From Diploptera punctata (taxonomy: Eukaryota; Arthropoda; Insecta; Blattodea; Blaberidae): a DNA stretch of 64,000 nucleotides. The notes below the pieces were generated by a model that saw only the letters and a list, made by a program, of their open reading frames with translations, ran no database searches and was not told where the DNA came from. Below, one piece after another: positions 23,390-34,794 of the stretch (the first letter of the stretch is position 1; the number at the start of each line of letters is the position of its first letter). Both the position numbers and the translations under genes were made by a program. The stretch spans positions 186,001-250,000 of the forward strand of contig JASPKZ010007429.1 of assembly GCA_030220185.1 (NCBI GenBank), in the 5' to 3' direction.

Positions 23390-24160
23390 TCTCATAAGTA
23401 ATGCCACGAGTGATTTCCAATTTATCTAGAGAATTTGGAAATCAAGAGTGGCATTTGTTAGGACTATTTAACGAATAAAATTAGGCTATTTACTCACAAA
23501 TCATTATTTAAATATAGTTATTTTAAAATATTTATTTATTTAATGTAAATGGCGATGTTTGAAAACAAATGAGAAACGTTATGTTTCGTTTCTCCATCCA
23601 CTGCAACAAGATCATATAATGTTATATATTGCCATCTGGCGTGGGAAACTTGAAATATCATCGCAATATTATAAGAATGCATCCTAGCGGAGAAAAAAAT
23701 TAAACACATCAAACTGTATATTATAACCAAAATTATAGGTTATTAATTCATTTTTTAGTAAACAACTCGGTGAAACCATTATTTAAAAACACAATTATAG
23801 AACACAGAATTATCAAAAAGAACTCGGTAATATCATTATTTAAAAACACAATTATTGAACACACAATTGTCAAATTTGTATTTCGTCTATAACTTAATTT
23901 GAAGCACAGCCAAATCTTGTTTCTGCCATTTTGAACATTCAAATATGGCGGCTTTACTGTTCACTCAGTCACTGCAAAATAATGGTCAGACCTGTTCAGA
24001 ATATTAAAAAGGAGGAGCTTTCTTTAATATGGTAATTATAACACTGATAAATATTTCGTGAAACACGATTCTGATTGGTTGTAAAACAGAAATCATTGAA
24101 ACATGATTGGTCATTGACTCCCATTTGGGGCATGAGTTAAATAGTCTACATATTTCTATT
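23390..24160 (+). repeat. Repeat R, copy 2 (longest)
   Basis: About 770 bp. It runs from CTCATAAGTAATGCCACGAG to CCCATTTGGGGCATGAGTTA. An internal near-tandem duplication (23755-23815 and 23820-23875, with CATTATTTAAAAACACAATTAT) distinguishes this copy. The copy at 43363-44095 is inverted and has both ends, so these are probably the true element boundaries. No protein. Confidence 0.65.
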
Positions 24161-24530
24161 TAGAAGCCTGACTTGACGACCAAGTCATGGATGATGGGCA
24201 GTGCTCAAGTAGATTATTTGTCAGGATGAAGTCCAATGGGGATTTGATCTGTGGCACCTCTAAGATAATACGAAACCCTGACAAGAACTCTGAAAATGGG
24301 TAGCAAAAAAGGATAATAGTGAAGCTACGAAAGCCCAGCTGCCAGTATTAGATTTTTAAAACTGCTTTCAAGAGAAGAACTTATTCTAATTATCCTTCTA
24401 TAAAATTTCATCTCAACAGCAGTTATATTTCTTATTTCTTATCTTCTCACTGGCCCAAATTTCAATTACTGTTTTATACACTTACATTTTATAAAACAAT
24501 AAATGAATATACATTATTATATGGAGGAAC
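24161..24530. other. Unassigned spacer
   Basis: No gene or named repeat recognised. Confidence 0.4.
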
Positions 24531-24539
24531 TGTTCTTTG

Positions 24540-24800
24540 CAATGCTGATAATAATTTATTTCCCAATAGCCCTCTTTTTTAATGTTTCTAGCTCATTAAG
24601 AATTTGCATACCAGTGCAATTTGGCAATATCGCAACTTTTTGTTTGATGCTATCTAGCTTCCTTCTTATGAGATGTTCATCATACATTTTCCTAGTGGTC
24701 TGCATATTGTACATTTGCCTGAGTTATAAACTTTAATTTTGTATAGATGCGCACCCAAAGAATCATGTCCAGTTCTTAATCTGAATCTTGCCACGGCTTC
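24540..24800 (-). pseudogene. LINE ORF2 3' fragment (RNase H-like tail)
   Basis: Minus-strand reading across frames: RLRTGHDSLGAHLYKIKVYN, then SGKCTICRPLGKCMMN. LRTGH-x-x-LxxHLxKIxV followed by a CxxC pair is the C-terminal signature of many arthropod LINEs. Related tails at 29375-29650 and 38455-38900. Eroded. Confidence 0.55.
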
Positions 24801-25149
24801 CTTTCATGGTGTTTGTTGTTTATTGCCAATCTAGATGGATATTGGGCTATTGTTTATCTATGATGGCATTTATGTTTAATGTTTTTATTTTGTTTTTATT
24901 AATGTTAGATACTTGTGCTTCCGCTATGAGTTTTGTTTTATGTCATATGGTTCCTTTTTTTTTTTTTCCTAATAGATCTTTCATCTGATTACCATACAAT
25001 ATTAAATGGAAAGGTACCATTGTACAGTGTGATCAGTATAGCACTGGACAGCAGACTTGGGCATTTCACTGTACACTGCTGAAACACTTGCGGCAAGGAA
25101 TGGACAGCATAGGATCACGGTGATACAACTACACACATTTTCGTAACTA

Positions 25150-25515
25150 TTTTACAAATTGTCGTACTTACCAACTTTATTGAAGCAGGTGCTGGAACTG
25201 TCCATCTTTGTTGTCCATACATTTTTGACACCTCTTTATAAAATTTTCCATAAATCGCTGCAGTTCTCTTCTACTGATGTTAATTTCATCACGGATATTA
25301 CGTTTCAATTCTTCCAGAGTGTGTGGGTTATTCTTGTACACAGCATTTTTCAATCAACTTGTTATAGAGATTATGAACTGTTGAACATGATGGAATTTTT
25401 ACACCCAGGAGTTGTGTTTCAAAGTGTCTTCGTACTTGGTTGGCAGACTGAGTTAACAAATACTGATCATAAATAAATACACGTTGTTTAGTAGAAAAAT
25501 AATTAGTCATTATAC
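25150..25515 (-). pseudogene. Internally deleted mariner transposase
   Basis: N-terminal part 25510-25340: MTNYFSTKQRVFIYDQYLLT, SANQVRRHFETQLLG and STVHNLYNKLIEK. It joins directly to the C-terminal part NPHTLEELKRNIRDEI ... FIKRCQKCMDNKDGQFQHLL. The catalytic core is missing, as in 17968-18625. I could not see clear terminal inverted repeats. Confidence 0.75.
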
Positions 25516-25768
25516 AATATACACTTATACACCCGGCATTCAGTTTACATTATACACACGTCATTCAGTTCACAAGGAAAAGTGACCGAGTACCATATCT
25601 ACTTGAAGCACACAATCTGACTGTGACCATGAATGCATGGGATGTACTCGTATACTGCTCAGTCAGAGCACATTTCAAGTCCTGTGTCTGCACATATAAG
25701 CCTTCATTACCACACAGCAAAAACCCTGCATCTGCTGTCCAATACTATACTGATCTCACTGTACTTAA

Positions 25769-25995
25769 CACTTTGAGTCCGGCAGTGGTACTAGTACCAT
25801 GGCATTTAAATGACACTGAAGCCAGAGAAAATTAAATTCCTCGGCATGCCTCTGCCGGCAGATGTACTGGTGTTTTTTGACCAGAGAAACACCCCTGTAA
25901 ATCTGCCAGCACAGACATGCCGAGGGATTTAATTTTCTCCGGCTTCAGTGTCATTAAAATGCTGTGGTACTAGTACCACTGCAGGACTCAAAGTG
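25769..25995. mobile_element. piggyBac-type MITE (palindromic, TTAA-flanked)
   Basis: 227 bp between TTAA at 25765-25768 and 25996-25999. Ends CACTTTGAGTCC/GGACTCAAAGTG; the two halves are inverted repeats of about 100 bp including GGTACTAGTACC and CCTCGGCATGCC. Eroded second copy at 61359-61587. No coding capacity. Confidence 0.8.
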
Positions 25996-26009
25996 TTAAT
26001 ATATTGAGT

Positions 26010-26330
26010 TACATTTTTATGACTCACCTCATAATTGTACATTTTCTGAAGACTAGTTTCAATACAATACCACATATCATTATCAATTCCATCTAACTGT
26101 TGAATTAGCAGTTGGCAATCCTGTAAGTTGCTTCCTGCTCCCTCTATTGGGTGACTGATGAACTTACAAATTAAATCTTTTTCACCAGGAATTTCAAAAT
26201 TTGTGATTTTCCTTTTATTATTGTGGGCGTGAATTTTCTCCCGAAGTGCGAGTTCCTTAAATTTATCTGTTTCAATACTGCTACTTTTAAAATTTTTGTT
26301 AAATGTTGTGATTTTTTAAAAGTCTGCAAT
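26010..26330 (-). pseudogene. Probable Penelope-like element ORF C-terminal fragment
   Basis: Minus strand reads KFKELALREKIHAHNNKRKI, TNFEIPGEKDLICKFISHPI, then EGAGSNLQDCQLLIQQLDG and WYCIETSLQKMYNYEVSHKN. KK-xxNFEIPxExDLIxKFI also occurs downstream of the GIY-YIG domain at 47690-47790 (MNFEKPRENERGLIWKFIG), which is why I link it to that element. Similar remnants at 30085-30310. The DNA end ATGAGGTGAGTC recurs in several other insertions. Confidence 0.5.
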
Positions 26331-26797
26331 AGTTTGTAAATCTCTTGAGTGGATTTTTTTTAACATTTACAACTGGTGGAGAATTGTGAATTGTTTCTCT
26401 CCTATTTGTCATCTTTATCATTTATACAATTTAACTGTACAAAGCTACAACAAAAGTTTAACAGATGATGTAAAGTATTCATAGTTTATAAAAGAGAGCA
26501 TAGATCATTTAAAGCTAAAGTAAATGAGTTTATGGCTTATTCTTTACAACCTGTGATGTGTCTTTTGTTAATTCCTTCATAAATCCCTATCAAATTTTAT
26601 TTTTAAGGTTTCATTTTTAAAATTATTTCCAACTATGTACAATGATTTTTTAATTTTTCTAACAATTATTTCAATATTTTTCATGATATTTAACTACATA
26701 CGTAGCATGAAGACATGGCAGCCATATTGATTTTAACAAATATTCTATAGGCCTACAACAACAAAGACTGTTCCAATGCAGCCAACATAGAGTATGT
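26331..26797. other. Unassigned AT-rich spacer
   Basis: No gene or named repeat recognised. Confidence 0.4.
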
Positions 26798-27120
26798 TTT
26801 TTCTCTTCAAATATAATTTATTTTTCATTGAGAAATGTTAAATTAATAATAAAAACATCATTAGAAGCCTTACTAGCTTTATAAAGTAATGTTAAATTCC
26901 CAATAAATGTCTTCTTAACTAAGAAGCCGCCATTTGCAAAGATAGAAACAATGGTTTCAAAAGCATTTGGTGAGAGGGAATTACAGCGTATATAAGTGAA
27001 AAATTTGCGTCTAGATCGTAACTCGCCTCAGTAGCTCAGTTGGTAGAGCATTTGGCCCGGCAAGCCAAAGGTCCCAGGTTCGAGTCTCGGTCTAGGCGAA
27101 AATTTTTGTCTTCAAATATA
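26798..27120 (+). mobile_element. tRNA-like retroposon, family F (copy 1), tRNA at 3' end
   Basis: Flanked by atagagtatgt at 26787-26797 and 27121-27131. It starts TTTTCTCTTCAAATATAAT, has a body of about 220 bp (AAGAAGCCGCCATTTGCAAA), and ends with a tRNA-like unit at 27025-27097 followed by the same TTTTTGTCTTCAAATATAAT. The tRNA-like unit has acceptor, D (GCTC/GAGC) and T arms and a TTTTT Pol III stop. The anticodon arm is TTTGG-cccggcaag-CCAAA, two bases longer than normal. Unlike ordinary SINEs, the tRNA part is at the 3' end. Confidence 0.85.
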
Positions 27121-27131
27121 ATAGAGTATGT

Positions 27132-27536
27132 ACTAATTAACTATACACATATACTTCAGAATTTCAGAACTTGCTATTTATTTTTGGGCATTGTATTCTT
27201 TCACAGGTTAGAGTAATTAAATTGCATTAGGTTAGCTTTTAGGTTCGTTAAATATTGTGCATATGTTGGCTGCATCCTGTTATTTCATAGTGTAAACTGC
27301 TTCACATTTGTTGGTGCATGTGCATGGTGTGTGATTGGAACTTAGAAAAATTTTTTGCATCACATGTTGTAAAGAATCCCTGAGTTTATTTTTATTATAC
27401 ATATAAGCAGAACACCATGTATTAATTTATTGTCTTTCCTGGACGATGGATGGTGCTATTTCCATTTTTATGCAATTTTTGCCTCCAGAACATGGTAGAT
27501 TTAATAAAATAATTTTATTTCTCAGAGATCTGAACA
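27132..27536. other. 3' flank of the ABCG gene
   Basis: AT-rich, presumably 3' UTR and downstream sequence on the minus strand. No coding frame; no polyadenylation signal that I would commit to. Confidence 0.4.
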
Positions 27537-27881
27537 TCACGTTCTATTTTTAAGTCTGTATAATAATATAAAGTAGCTGAGAAGTCTAAATAATAAAAAC
27601 ATAATAGAGAGAATAAATACATTGAACCAATAGCTACCATTTCCCATGTCTAAAGTTTCTAAGAATTTCTTTGGGCTTGTGAAGTGACAGTAGTCAATTG
27701 AACATTCGAGTTCTTCTCGCTCGTAACTGTAAATGCTGATCAACACTCCATCAAGTCCATATTTGAGATAACTAATATGAAACAACCATTGGAAGTATAT
27801 CGATGCATCGTTCATGTGGACGAAGAAACCAGAGAATATTGTAAAGGGCATTATTGCTAATGCACCCCATATCATGCCATT
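27537..27881 (-). CDS. ABCG terminal exon: helices 5-6, extracellular loop and stop
   Basis: 345 nt including TGA, acceptor ctcttctag. It reads NGMIWGALAIMPFTIFSGFF, VHMNDASIYFQWLFHISYLK and YGLDGVLISIYSYEREELEC, then a cysteine-containing loop (CSIDYCHF), and ends FLLFRLLSYFILLYRLKNRT. SGFF...YLQW-S-x-SYxxYGxxGV is the conserved block after helix 5; the two cysteines lie in the large extracellular loop, and the final helix plus basic tail is typical of the family. No clear AATAAA is obvious in the first bases downstream; the region at 27340-27530 is AT-rich. Confidence 0.95.
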   Translation of the reverse strand, partial: NGMIWGALAIMPFTIFSGFFVHMNDASIYFQWLFHISYLKYGLDGVLISIYSYEREELECSIDYCHFTSPKKFLETLDMGNGSYWFNVFILSIMFLLFRLLSYFILLYRLKNRT

Positions 27882-28134
27882 CTAGAAGAGAAAACAACAT
27901 ATTGCATTAAAGTTCATCTATACATGGTGTTCAAACATTTTTGGGTACTTCCTGTTGTTATTTTTTCTTGGATAGGTGTTGACTAAATGTCTAAGATCAG
28001 TATTGTTGAAATTCTTTAAATCATTTTTTCTTCATTTTATGTATATTCTATTACATGGATGACACAGGAAAAGAGGTGAGGTGTAAAGAATTTTATTTTA
28101 AATTTTAAACCTCATAGTCTTACTTCCTAAAATA

Positions 28135-28959
28135 AGAGAGTCAGTCAAAAAGTAATGCCTTTTTTTTTCTCTCTATTAATTGTGAAGATATTTAAATGCA
28201 CTTTATGTACCGAAACTCATAACATTGATGATTAATTCGTTACTTTTCAATATAATCTTCGTCCTTTTCCACTGTTTTTGTCCATCTTTTAACAAGGGTA
28301 TGTATTCCACTGTGGTAAAAAGCATGGTCTTGCTTCCTAAGCAATTGATGCACGGATTTTTTTACAGCCTCCTCATCCTCAAAATGAATTCCATGATGCA
28401 CTTCCTTTAGTGGCCTGAACAGATGGTGCTAGGTCAGAACTTTAAGGTGGATGAGGTAAGACTTCCCATCCAGATTTCACGATCTCTTTAGTTGTGTGAC
28501 AACTGGTGTGTGGTCTTGTATTGTTGTACCAGTAGTCTTCACAAATGATCTCATCGACTCGCTGAATGTTGCGTGGAATCACTGATTTCATCAGCCTTCT
28601 GCTCCGCTTTGCATCAGCCAATTGTGTTTTTCTTTCAGCTTTATTACAGCGATGAACCCATCATCAAACAGTACTGACATCCACTGTAGAATCACCACAC
28701 ACATTTTTCAACCTTTCATGAATGCGTAAGAGTGTTTCACCTTCCACATTCAAGAATTCAATCGCAGAATACTGTCATACATATGTTAATGTCAGCCATT
28801 TTGTAAGAGGATGCAGTGCTGCCACCCATTGATATAAGAAGTTATTACTGCAGTGGATTGGAGAAGAATGTTTGAGATTTTGTGCAGAATTGGAATTTTT
28901 CACATAAGTAGCTATTTAAAGAGAAAAAATAGGAGGCATTACTTTTTGACTGACCCTCA
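28135..28959 (-). mobile_element. Degenerate mariner transposon with terminal inverted repeats
   Basis: Lies in the last ABCG intron. Terminal inverted repeats of about 25 bp, GGTCAGTCAAAAAGTAATGCC at the right and a near-match at the left, both next to TA. Minus-strand frames give MTVFCDWILECGR, KVEKCVW, then FTTVEYIPLLKDGQKQWKRT. These are scrambled pieces of a mariner transposase (HxLLxRWxK-type C-terminus) with many stops. Adjacent 28075-28130 is a separate short repeat ending CCTCATAGTCTTACTTCC. Confidence 0.75.
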
Positions 28960-29374
28960 TATCAGTAATAAACTCAGGATTTTTACACCCTTAAAAATGC
29001 AATGACACTATTTGGATTTGAATCCACGAAGTCACAGATCCAGAGGCATAGTAATCATTGTCATCTGACAGATTATATCTTTACAAATGATATCATCCAC
29101 AACTGTTTGACATTAGATAGCAACTAACCATTTTTTAAAATTTTATAGTAGTTTATATTAGACAGCATATTCAATTTCTAAAAAAAAATAAATGATGCAT
29201 GCTTGTTTTATCTTGCTACCTCTAGTAATTTTACTCTGTTCCTACTTTTGTATAACCTATTACATATTTAGTTAATAATAACTAAATTACTATAAATCTT
29301 TTCTCCATATTGTAAACTGTCAAAATCTATGCTGTTAGCAAAGTTTGTGAAATGTCTGACATTAATTTATTCTT
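28960..29374. other. Intronic spacer, nothing recognised
   Basis: AT-rich intron sequence without gene or named repeat. Confidence 0.4.
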
Positions 29375-29650
29375 TGCTAAAGACCATTTCCCTCCACTCT
29401 TTTTAACACTATCAACATTTCTCTTAGAATTTTTAGTCTGTCACAGTCATATAATATATTATCAACTGTTTGTAACCCATTTCTGCACACAAATTGCACT
29501 CTCTTTAATCTTAAAATGTGAAAATAATGATTTAATCTATCATGGCCAGTAAGCAAGGTAGTCAGGTTTAGTGACATTTAATTTTTCACTTTTAATCTTA
29601 CTTGACCACTAGCATAGAACAATTTCATAAGGAGTCCTTTTGTAGAAGAT
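29375..29650 (-). pseudogene. LINE ORF2 3' fragment
   Basis: Minus strand: MSLNLTTLLTGHDRLNHYFH, then ILRLKRVQFVCRNGLQTVDN and ILYDCDRLKILREML. LLTGHxxxNxYFHxxxL...CxNGxQTVDHILYxC is the zinc-knuckle-containing C-terminus of Jockey/R1-type LINEs; here one cysteine partner is changed. Intronic fragment. Confidence 0.65.
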
Positions 29651-29841
29651 TCCCATTTCTTTTCAGATTTTTCATGGGACTAATATAATAATTATAGTCT
29701 TGCCTCACCACACATGATTAGTAGAAATGAATAAAAATCCCTATAACCTGGCCCAACAAATCGCATACCAACTTTACCAATTAAAAAATGACCTGAACAA
29801 AGCATATTAAGATTTAAACAAAATCATCCACAGTTCTTTAC

Positions 29842-29997
29842 CTGTATGTTCATAGACACGCCAATAAGAAGACCAATACTCTGAGCCACCATGGCTACCA
29901 TAACACACATTGTGACAAACAGAACGTAGCGAACAACTTCTGACGGTTGAGATGTCATGTTATACACCAACACTGTATAAGCAATTGAGCATATAAC
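29842..29997 (-). CDS. ABCG exon: transmembrane helices 3-4
   Basis: 156 nt (52 codons), phase 0 on both sides, acceptor tttttaatag and donor gtaaag. It reads VICSIAYTVLVYNMTSQPSE, VVRYVLFVTMCVMVAMVAQS and IGLLIGVSMNIQ. Two hydrophobic helices are separated by MTSQPSE, the usual loop in ABCG1/4-like proteins, and AQSxGLLIG is conserved. It continues in frame into the last exon (NIQ-NGMIWG). Confidence 0.95.
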
Positions 29998-30084
29998 CTA
30001 TTAAAAAATCGTAAATTATTTTAAATGATGCAGGCATAATTGAGATGCATATAAAATAATGAAACAAGAAGACTCATTTTTATT

Positions 30085-30310
30085 AATAAATTACATTAGG
30101 AAGTAACATTATAAGGTTCTTTTTAATAAATCAGATGAATCCAGAGTCGTCTTATCTCATACCTTGTTGTGTTCTATTTGAACATGTTTCAGTATATCAT
30201 GTGTACCATCATCAACTTTTCCAGACTGAGTTGAAATTTACATTGTCAGCCCTGGATGATCTTTTAGATGACTGAAAAACTTGTAAATCTAATCTTTTTC
30301 GTCAGGAATT
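30085..30310 (-). pseudogene. Probable Penelope-like 3' fragment
   Basis: Minus strand reads NFQIPDEKD, stop, IYKFFSH, then DDGTHDILKHVQIEHNKVYE before GATAAGACGACTC and a terminal TTATAATGTTACTTCCTAAT. The layout matches 26010-26330 and the 3' end downstream of the GIY-YIG fragment. Weak protein evidence; family assignment rests on the shared DNA end. Confidence 0.4.
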
Positions 30311-31712
30311 TGAAAATTCATGATCTTGTTTATGATTATGAATTTCCTGGGGAAAAAGATTTGATTTAGAAGTTCTTCAGTTAGCCAAAAGATGGAGTGG
30401 GAACTGACATCCAGATCCAATAACATAAAATTCATCAGTCTGGAAAAGCTAATGATGGTACATATCTGTTATATGTAGAGATCCATGAAAGTGGTTTTAT
30501 TTTTAGGGAAAATTCATTTTAAAATTTCAAGATTTCAATGTTATTGGGAATAAAAATGTAAATTTGAGTCTTTTAATCCTAGTTTAGTATATTAAACCCA
30601 ATAAGAACGATATATCCAGTAGTTTGTCAACTTTTAGCTTGTACAATTGGTATTTTGTTAAAAATCCATGTTGTAGATATGTAATCCAATAGAAAAAATG
30701 CATTTATGTAATTAAATTCTGCTTTAATTAAATTGGGAATAATAATATTTATCAATATGATATAATTACTCATAGTCCATTGTTAGCTTATTCAAATTTG
30801 GCAGTGCTTGCATTATTGCCGGTTACTGTTTATACTTAAAGAAATGTTTTCTTCAGATTTGAACATACCATTGCTTAATAATGATTGATATAAAATTGAT
30901 AATTATGTCTGCAAAAATTTAGGGGGAAAAAAACTTATCTTATACGTTAATATAATTCATAAATCCATATTAGCCATAGAACTTAAAATCTATGGAGAGA
31001 CCATATTTGAGCATTAGAAGGAGAGAAAATATTACCTCTATGTTGTGAACTGTGTTGCAACCTTTTCTCTTTGCAAGAGTGCATGGAGGAAGCAACTATG
31101 GTGCCATCAGATATGGCAGTTAAAAAGAAGATGGAATCCGAAAACAATTTTTAAAAATGCATTATGAAAATTTTGCAAATAGAACAAAAAAATCTCCGGA
31201 ATTCATTGTAAATTTTAAATTTCGGTGTTATTTTGCATTATCATAGGATTTCGCGTTATTTCGCGATTCATAAATGCTTTTTTGAGGTTATGGGAAGTGG
31301 AGTTAAGAAATGGTACAAGAAAATGACAAAATTAGAGCATTTTGCATTATCGCCACTAACAAATTTCATGCATCTCTAGTTATATGTATGGATACAAAGC
31401 ATAGTACCATCCCTTTAGTTGCCATTTTACCAAAGTGAGAACTCACTGGCAATTAAACTCAGAGATTTATGGCTACAAGGACATAACATTACCATACATC
31501 CCTATCCTAATATACTTTTTTTTTCAATCATTCCTCTGTATAATTCTCCTAAGTATGTTATTAATAAGTTATCTGAAGATAAAGTTGACATCAGCTGTCA
31601 AAAATTACCTACAGTAATTACTGGCATTTTGTGAAGTAACATATGTATATTAGAATCTTGAAAAGACAGAATTATAAGAAATAGCAACATTAGAATTTGT
31701 TCTATTCGATAA
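30311..31712. other. Intronic spacer, nothing recognised
   Basis: AT-rich intron. 30300-30430 repeats GAAAAAGATTTGATTT-like sequence in inverse to the neighbouring element. No exon: the flanking exons join in phase without one. Confidence 0.4.
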
Positions 31713-31727
31713 TGATGATAATGATAC

Positions 31728-31826
<99 letters not shown>

Positions 31827-31832
31827 TAATAA
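31713..31832. repeat. (TAA)n / (TGATAA)n microsatellite
   Basis: About 120 bp compound microsatellite immediately downstream of the splice donor of the 31844-31944 exon. Poly-Tyr and poly-Leu open frames here are artefacts. Confidence 0.95.
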
Positions 31833-31843
31833 CTGCAACTTAC

Positions 31844-31944
31844 CTGTAAGGGTACATCTGCTAGTGTAATGGCGAGATAATAAGATTTGAGTGAATACCA
31901 TCTGTTGAAATACTCTCTGGATATTATTGGAATCTCTGATGGAA
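31844..31944 (-). CDS. ABCG exon: TM2-TM3 connection
   Basis: 101 nt, acceptor caattgcag, donor gtaagt, phase 1 in and phase 0 out. It reads (F)PSEIPIISREYFNRWYSL, then KSYYLAITLADVPLQ. FPxE...REhxNxWYSLxxYYLAxTxADVPxQ is one of the most recognisable stretches of ABCG transmembrane domains. A long (TAA)n/(TGATAA)n microsatellite ends only about 12 bases downstream of the donor, an unusual position for such a tract. Confidence 0.95.
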
Positions 31945-32099
31945 CTGCAATTGAAAGTTGGTACATTTTATTTAATGACACTCTTTAATGGCAACAGAAA
32001 GACATCACATCCAACTAGAAAAAGCTAAGAGAGGATCACTCTTATTAGAAAAAATCTAAATTTCGCAGACCTTAACTACAAGCACATTAATGAATGGGT

Positions 32100-32345
32100 C
32101 AAGGCCTGAAAAGGCCGGTACCATAGAACACACTTCATTGATTCACAGTGAGTGGTCCGTTTGGGAAGCTGCAGACCCATCCAAGGGTTGACCCAATAAC
32201 AATCATCCTGCCAGTGTAGGAGTGACACGTGGTCAGCATGTTGGGTCCACTAGCCGTCACTGATTTTCTCAACATGCAACCGCTACTTATTGTAGCTACC
32301 CAATTTCCTCACAATGCTGGTGATAATTTAGAATACTATCACCCC
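32100..32345 (-). mobile_element. tRNA-derived SINE, family B (truncated)
   Basis: Matches the distal part of the family (GTAGGAGTGACACGTGGTCA, TATTGTAGCTACCCAA) but lacks the tRNA-like head. Intronic. Confidence 0.65.
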
Positions 32346-32568
32346 CCATCTTTACTTACACTTCAACATAAATATACATATTTTCTGAGGTATAAAAATT
32401 TCTGATTCAATTATGATTATGGTCAATTAAACCAATCTTTTAATAGCTATTGACGTGCTTTAGTGTTATCAATAAAAACATTTTAAAAATAGTTTTTTTC
32501 CCTACCTTCAATACAAAACAGTTAAGTACCTTCTTCTTTTCTGTTTGCCAACCAATTTTCTTTATATA

Positions 32569-33765
32569 CAGGGTGTTACCGAAATGAGTGAAGCTTTTTC
32601 GTGTGGTGGTAGGGAACATCCATACAAGTATTTTAACACAATGAACCTTGGGTCGGAAATGCATTGTTGTGGGTCTACAGAATAAAACAGCATTTAAAAT
32701 TGTTGAACACATTGTTGTTTATATTTGAAGAGAAAAATTTTCGCCTAGACCGAGACACGAACCCGGGACCTTTGGCTTGCCGGGCCAAATACTCTACCAA
32801 CTGAGCTACCGAGGTGAGTTACGATCTAGACGCAAATTTTTCTCTTATATACGTTGTAATTCCCTTTTGCCAAATGCTTTTGAAACCATTGCTTCTATCT
32901 TTGCAAATGGCGGCTTCTTAGTTAAGAAGACATTTATTGGGTTTGTGTCTCGGTCTAGGCGAAAATTTTTCTCTTCAAATATATTTTATCTTTCAGTGAG
33001 AAATGTTAAATCAATAATAAAAACATAATTAGAAGCCTTACTAGCTTTATAAAGTAATGTTAAATTCCCAATAAATGTCTTCTTAACTAAGAAGCCGCCA
33101 TTTGCAAAAATAGAAGCAATGGTTTCAAAAGCATTTGGCGAAAGGGAATTACAACGTATATAAGAGAAAAATTTGCATCTAGATCGTAACTCGCCTCGGT
33201 AGCTCAGTTGGTAGAGCATTTGGCCCAGCAAGCCAAAGGTCCCGGGTTCGTGTTTCGGTCTAGGCGAAAATTTTTCTCTTGAAATATAATTTATCTTTCA
33301 GTGAGAAATGTTAAATCAATAATAAAAACATACATTGTTGTCTATTTATTAATTCTAAGAAAAATGGAAGGTATTAGATGTTATTTTACAGTAATTGTTA
33401 GTAATGGCGACCATTGACCTGTATGCACAGCTCCAGAGCTTGTAGCAAGGATCATGGCAGTGGCTGCGAAAATCAGGGAGCATCCAGATATGATTAGAGT
33501 TCATCAGTCCAAGGTGAGACGCGCAGAGCTGTGCTTCCAGGTCAATGGTCGCCATTTCCAACAATTACTGTAAAATAACATGTAATATCTTCCATTTTTC
33601 TTAGAATTAATAAATAAACAACATTGTGTTCAACAGTTTTAAATGCTGTTTTATTCTGTAGACCCACAACAATGCATTTCCAACCCAAGGTTCATTGTGT
33701 TAAAATACTTGTATGGATGTTCCCTACCACCACACGAAAAATCTGCACTCATTTCGGTAACACGC
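32569..33765. mobile_element. Foldback mariner-type element with a tRNA-like element inserted
   Basis: TA-flanked; terminal inverted repeats start CAGGGTGTTACCGAAATGAG (left) and run to about 32710, inverse at 33620-33765. An inner inverted pair (33350-33420 and 33535-33610, both with AATTACTGTAAAATAAC-like sequence) extends the foldback. No transposase reading. The family F element 32723-33331 splits the left arm with its own target duplication, so it arrived later. Confidence 0.75.
32723..33331 (+). mobile_element. tRNA-like retroposon, family F (copy 2), inverted double head
   Basis: Flanked by acattgttgtttat (32709-32722) and acattgttgtctat (33332-33345). It contains a minus-strand tRNA-like unit (32743-32815), an inverted body segment, then a complete plus-strand unit with tRNA-like sequence 33193-33265 and the 3' tail TTAAATCAATAATAAAAACA. 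Both tRNA parts have the enlarged anticodon arm. The partial tail GTCTCGGTCTAGGCG at 32947-32960 shows where two units are joined. Confidence 0.82.
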
Positions 33766-33870
33766 TATATATATATATACATATAGATGTTATAACATCT
33801 AAATATACAAGCATTACTGCTATAAAGTAAATATTCTCTTTAAAAATTTGCTTACCATAATAGGTGGCTG

Positions 33871-33873
<3 letters not shown>

Positions 33874-33950
<77 letters not shown>

Positions 33951-34250
33951 TATTTATTCTGGCAGAGTTAAGGCCATAAGGCCCTCTCTTCCACTCAACC
34001 AGCACAAATACAAATAAATATTCGACAAATATAGATATACACTATACTAATTATAAACACTTAAAGATACAATAAATGTAACAATGTAAATGTCATGTAC
34101 AAACAACATTTTATAGGGTAATAACAATAATGATACGATAATAATAATAATAATAATAATATAAATATGATACATTATACGGGAAACACCAATTAATATA
34201 TATATCTTACACTGGATAATAATGAAGTCGAGTTTAGAGCAAATATATAT
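33874..34250 (-). mobile_element. LINE 3' end with ATT tail (copy 2)
   Basis: Same 3' UTR as 1683-2040: minus strand ends CTGGTTGAGTGGAAGAG ... AATAAATAAAG followed by (ATT)n at 33946-33874. About 300 bp, 5'-truncated, inserted into the tRNA-like repeat. Confidence 0.8.
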
Positions 34251-34322
34251 AGAGCCGATAGATGTTAGTTGGAACGTCTTCCTGCTACCTCTTGTGTGAA
34301 TTGAGAATACTACATATATAAG

Positions 34323-34665
34323 GTCCACCGCTGTGGTCTCGAGGTAGCGTGCTGCCTTGTCACGCAGCAGGCCCGGGTTCGATCCCCGCTCGGGACAGTT
34401 TTTCTGGGTGAGGTTTTTATCGGGGTTTTTCCTCACCTGTAAGACAAATGTCAGGAAAACTTTACGGCCCAAACGGTCCCCGAAATCATATGGCCGTCGC
34501 AATCATCATCATTCATATTCATCTTATCATCATCATCCTTCACCGGTGTGGAAAGCAACGGGAAGCTACCTCACCTATAATTCCCTAGTAAAGCTGCAAA
34601 GCATGCATGAAAAATGCTATGATTGCAGTGAAAGACCTGCCTTCAGGCAGAATTACTATGGATGG
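34323..34665 (+). mobile_element. tRNA-derived SINE, family A (copy 3)
   Basis: Perfect 11 bp target duplication acatatataag at 34312-34322 and 34666-34676. Head GTCCACCGCTGTGGTCTCG, B box GGTTCGATCCC, body to TACTATGGATGG. Best-preserved copy in the window and probably the youngest. Confidence 0.88.
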
Positions 34666-34791
34666 ACATATATAAGAAAAAATATATGTTTGTGTTGGAG
34701 TACTTGAGTAGCTCAGTTGGTTAGAGCGCTAAACGTAGAGTTTAGAAACTCAGGTTCAAATCCCAATTCAAGCATTAATTTTTCTTTTCAT

Positions 34792-34794
<3 letters not shown>

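Noticed and set aside
31650..31981. Poly-Leu and poly-Tyr open frames
   Set aside because: Readings of the (TAA)n/(TGATAA)n microsatellite; same for 33820-34005 and 42533-42855.
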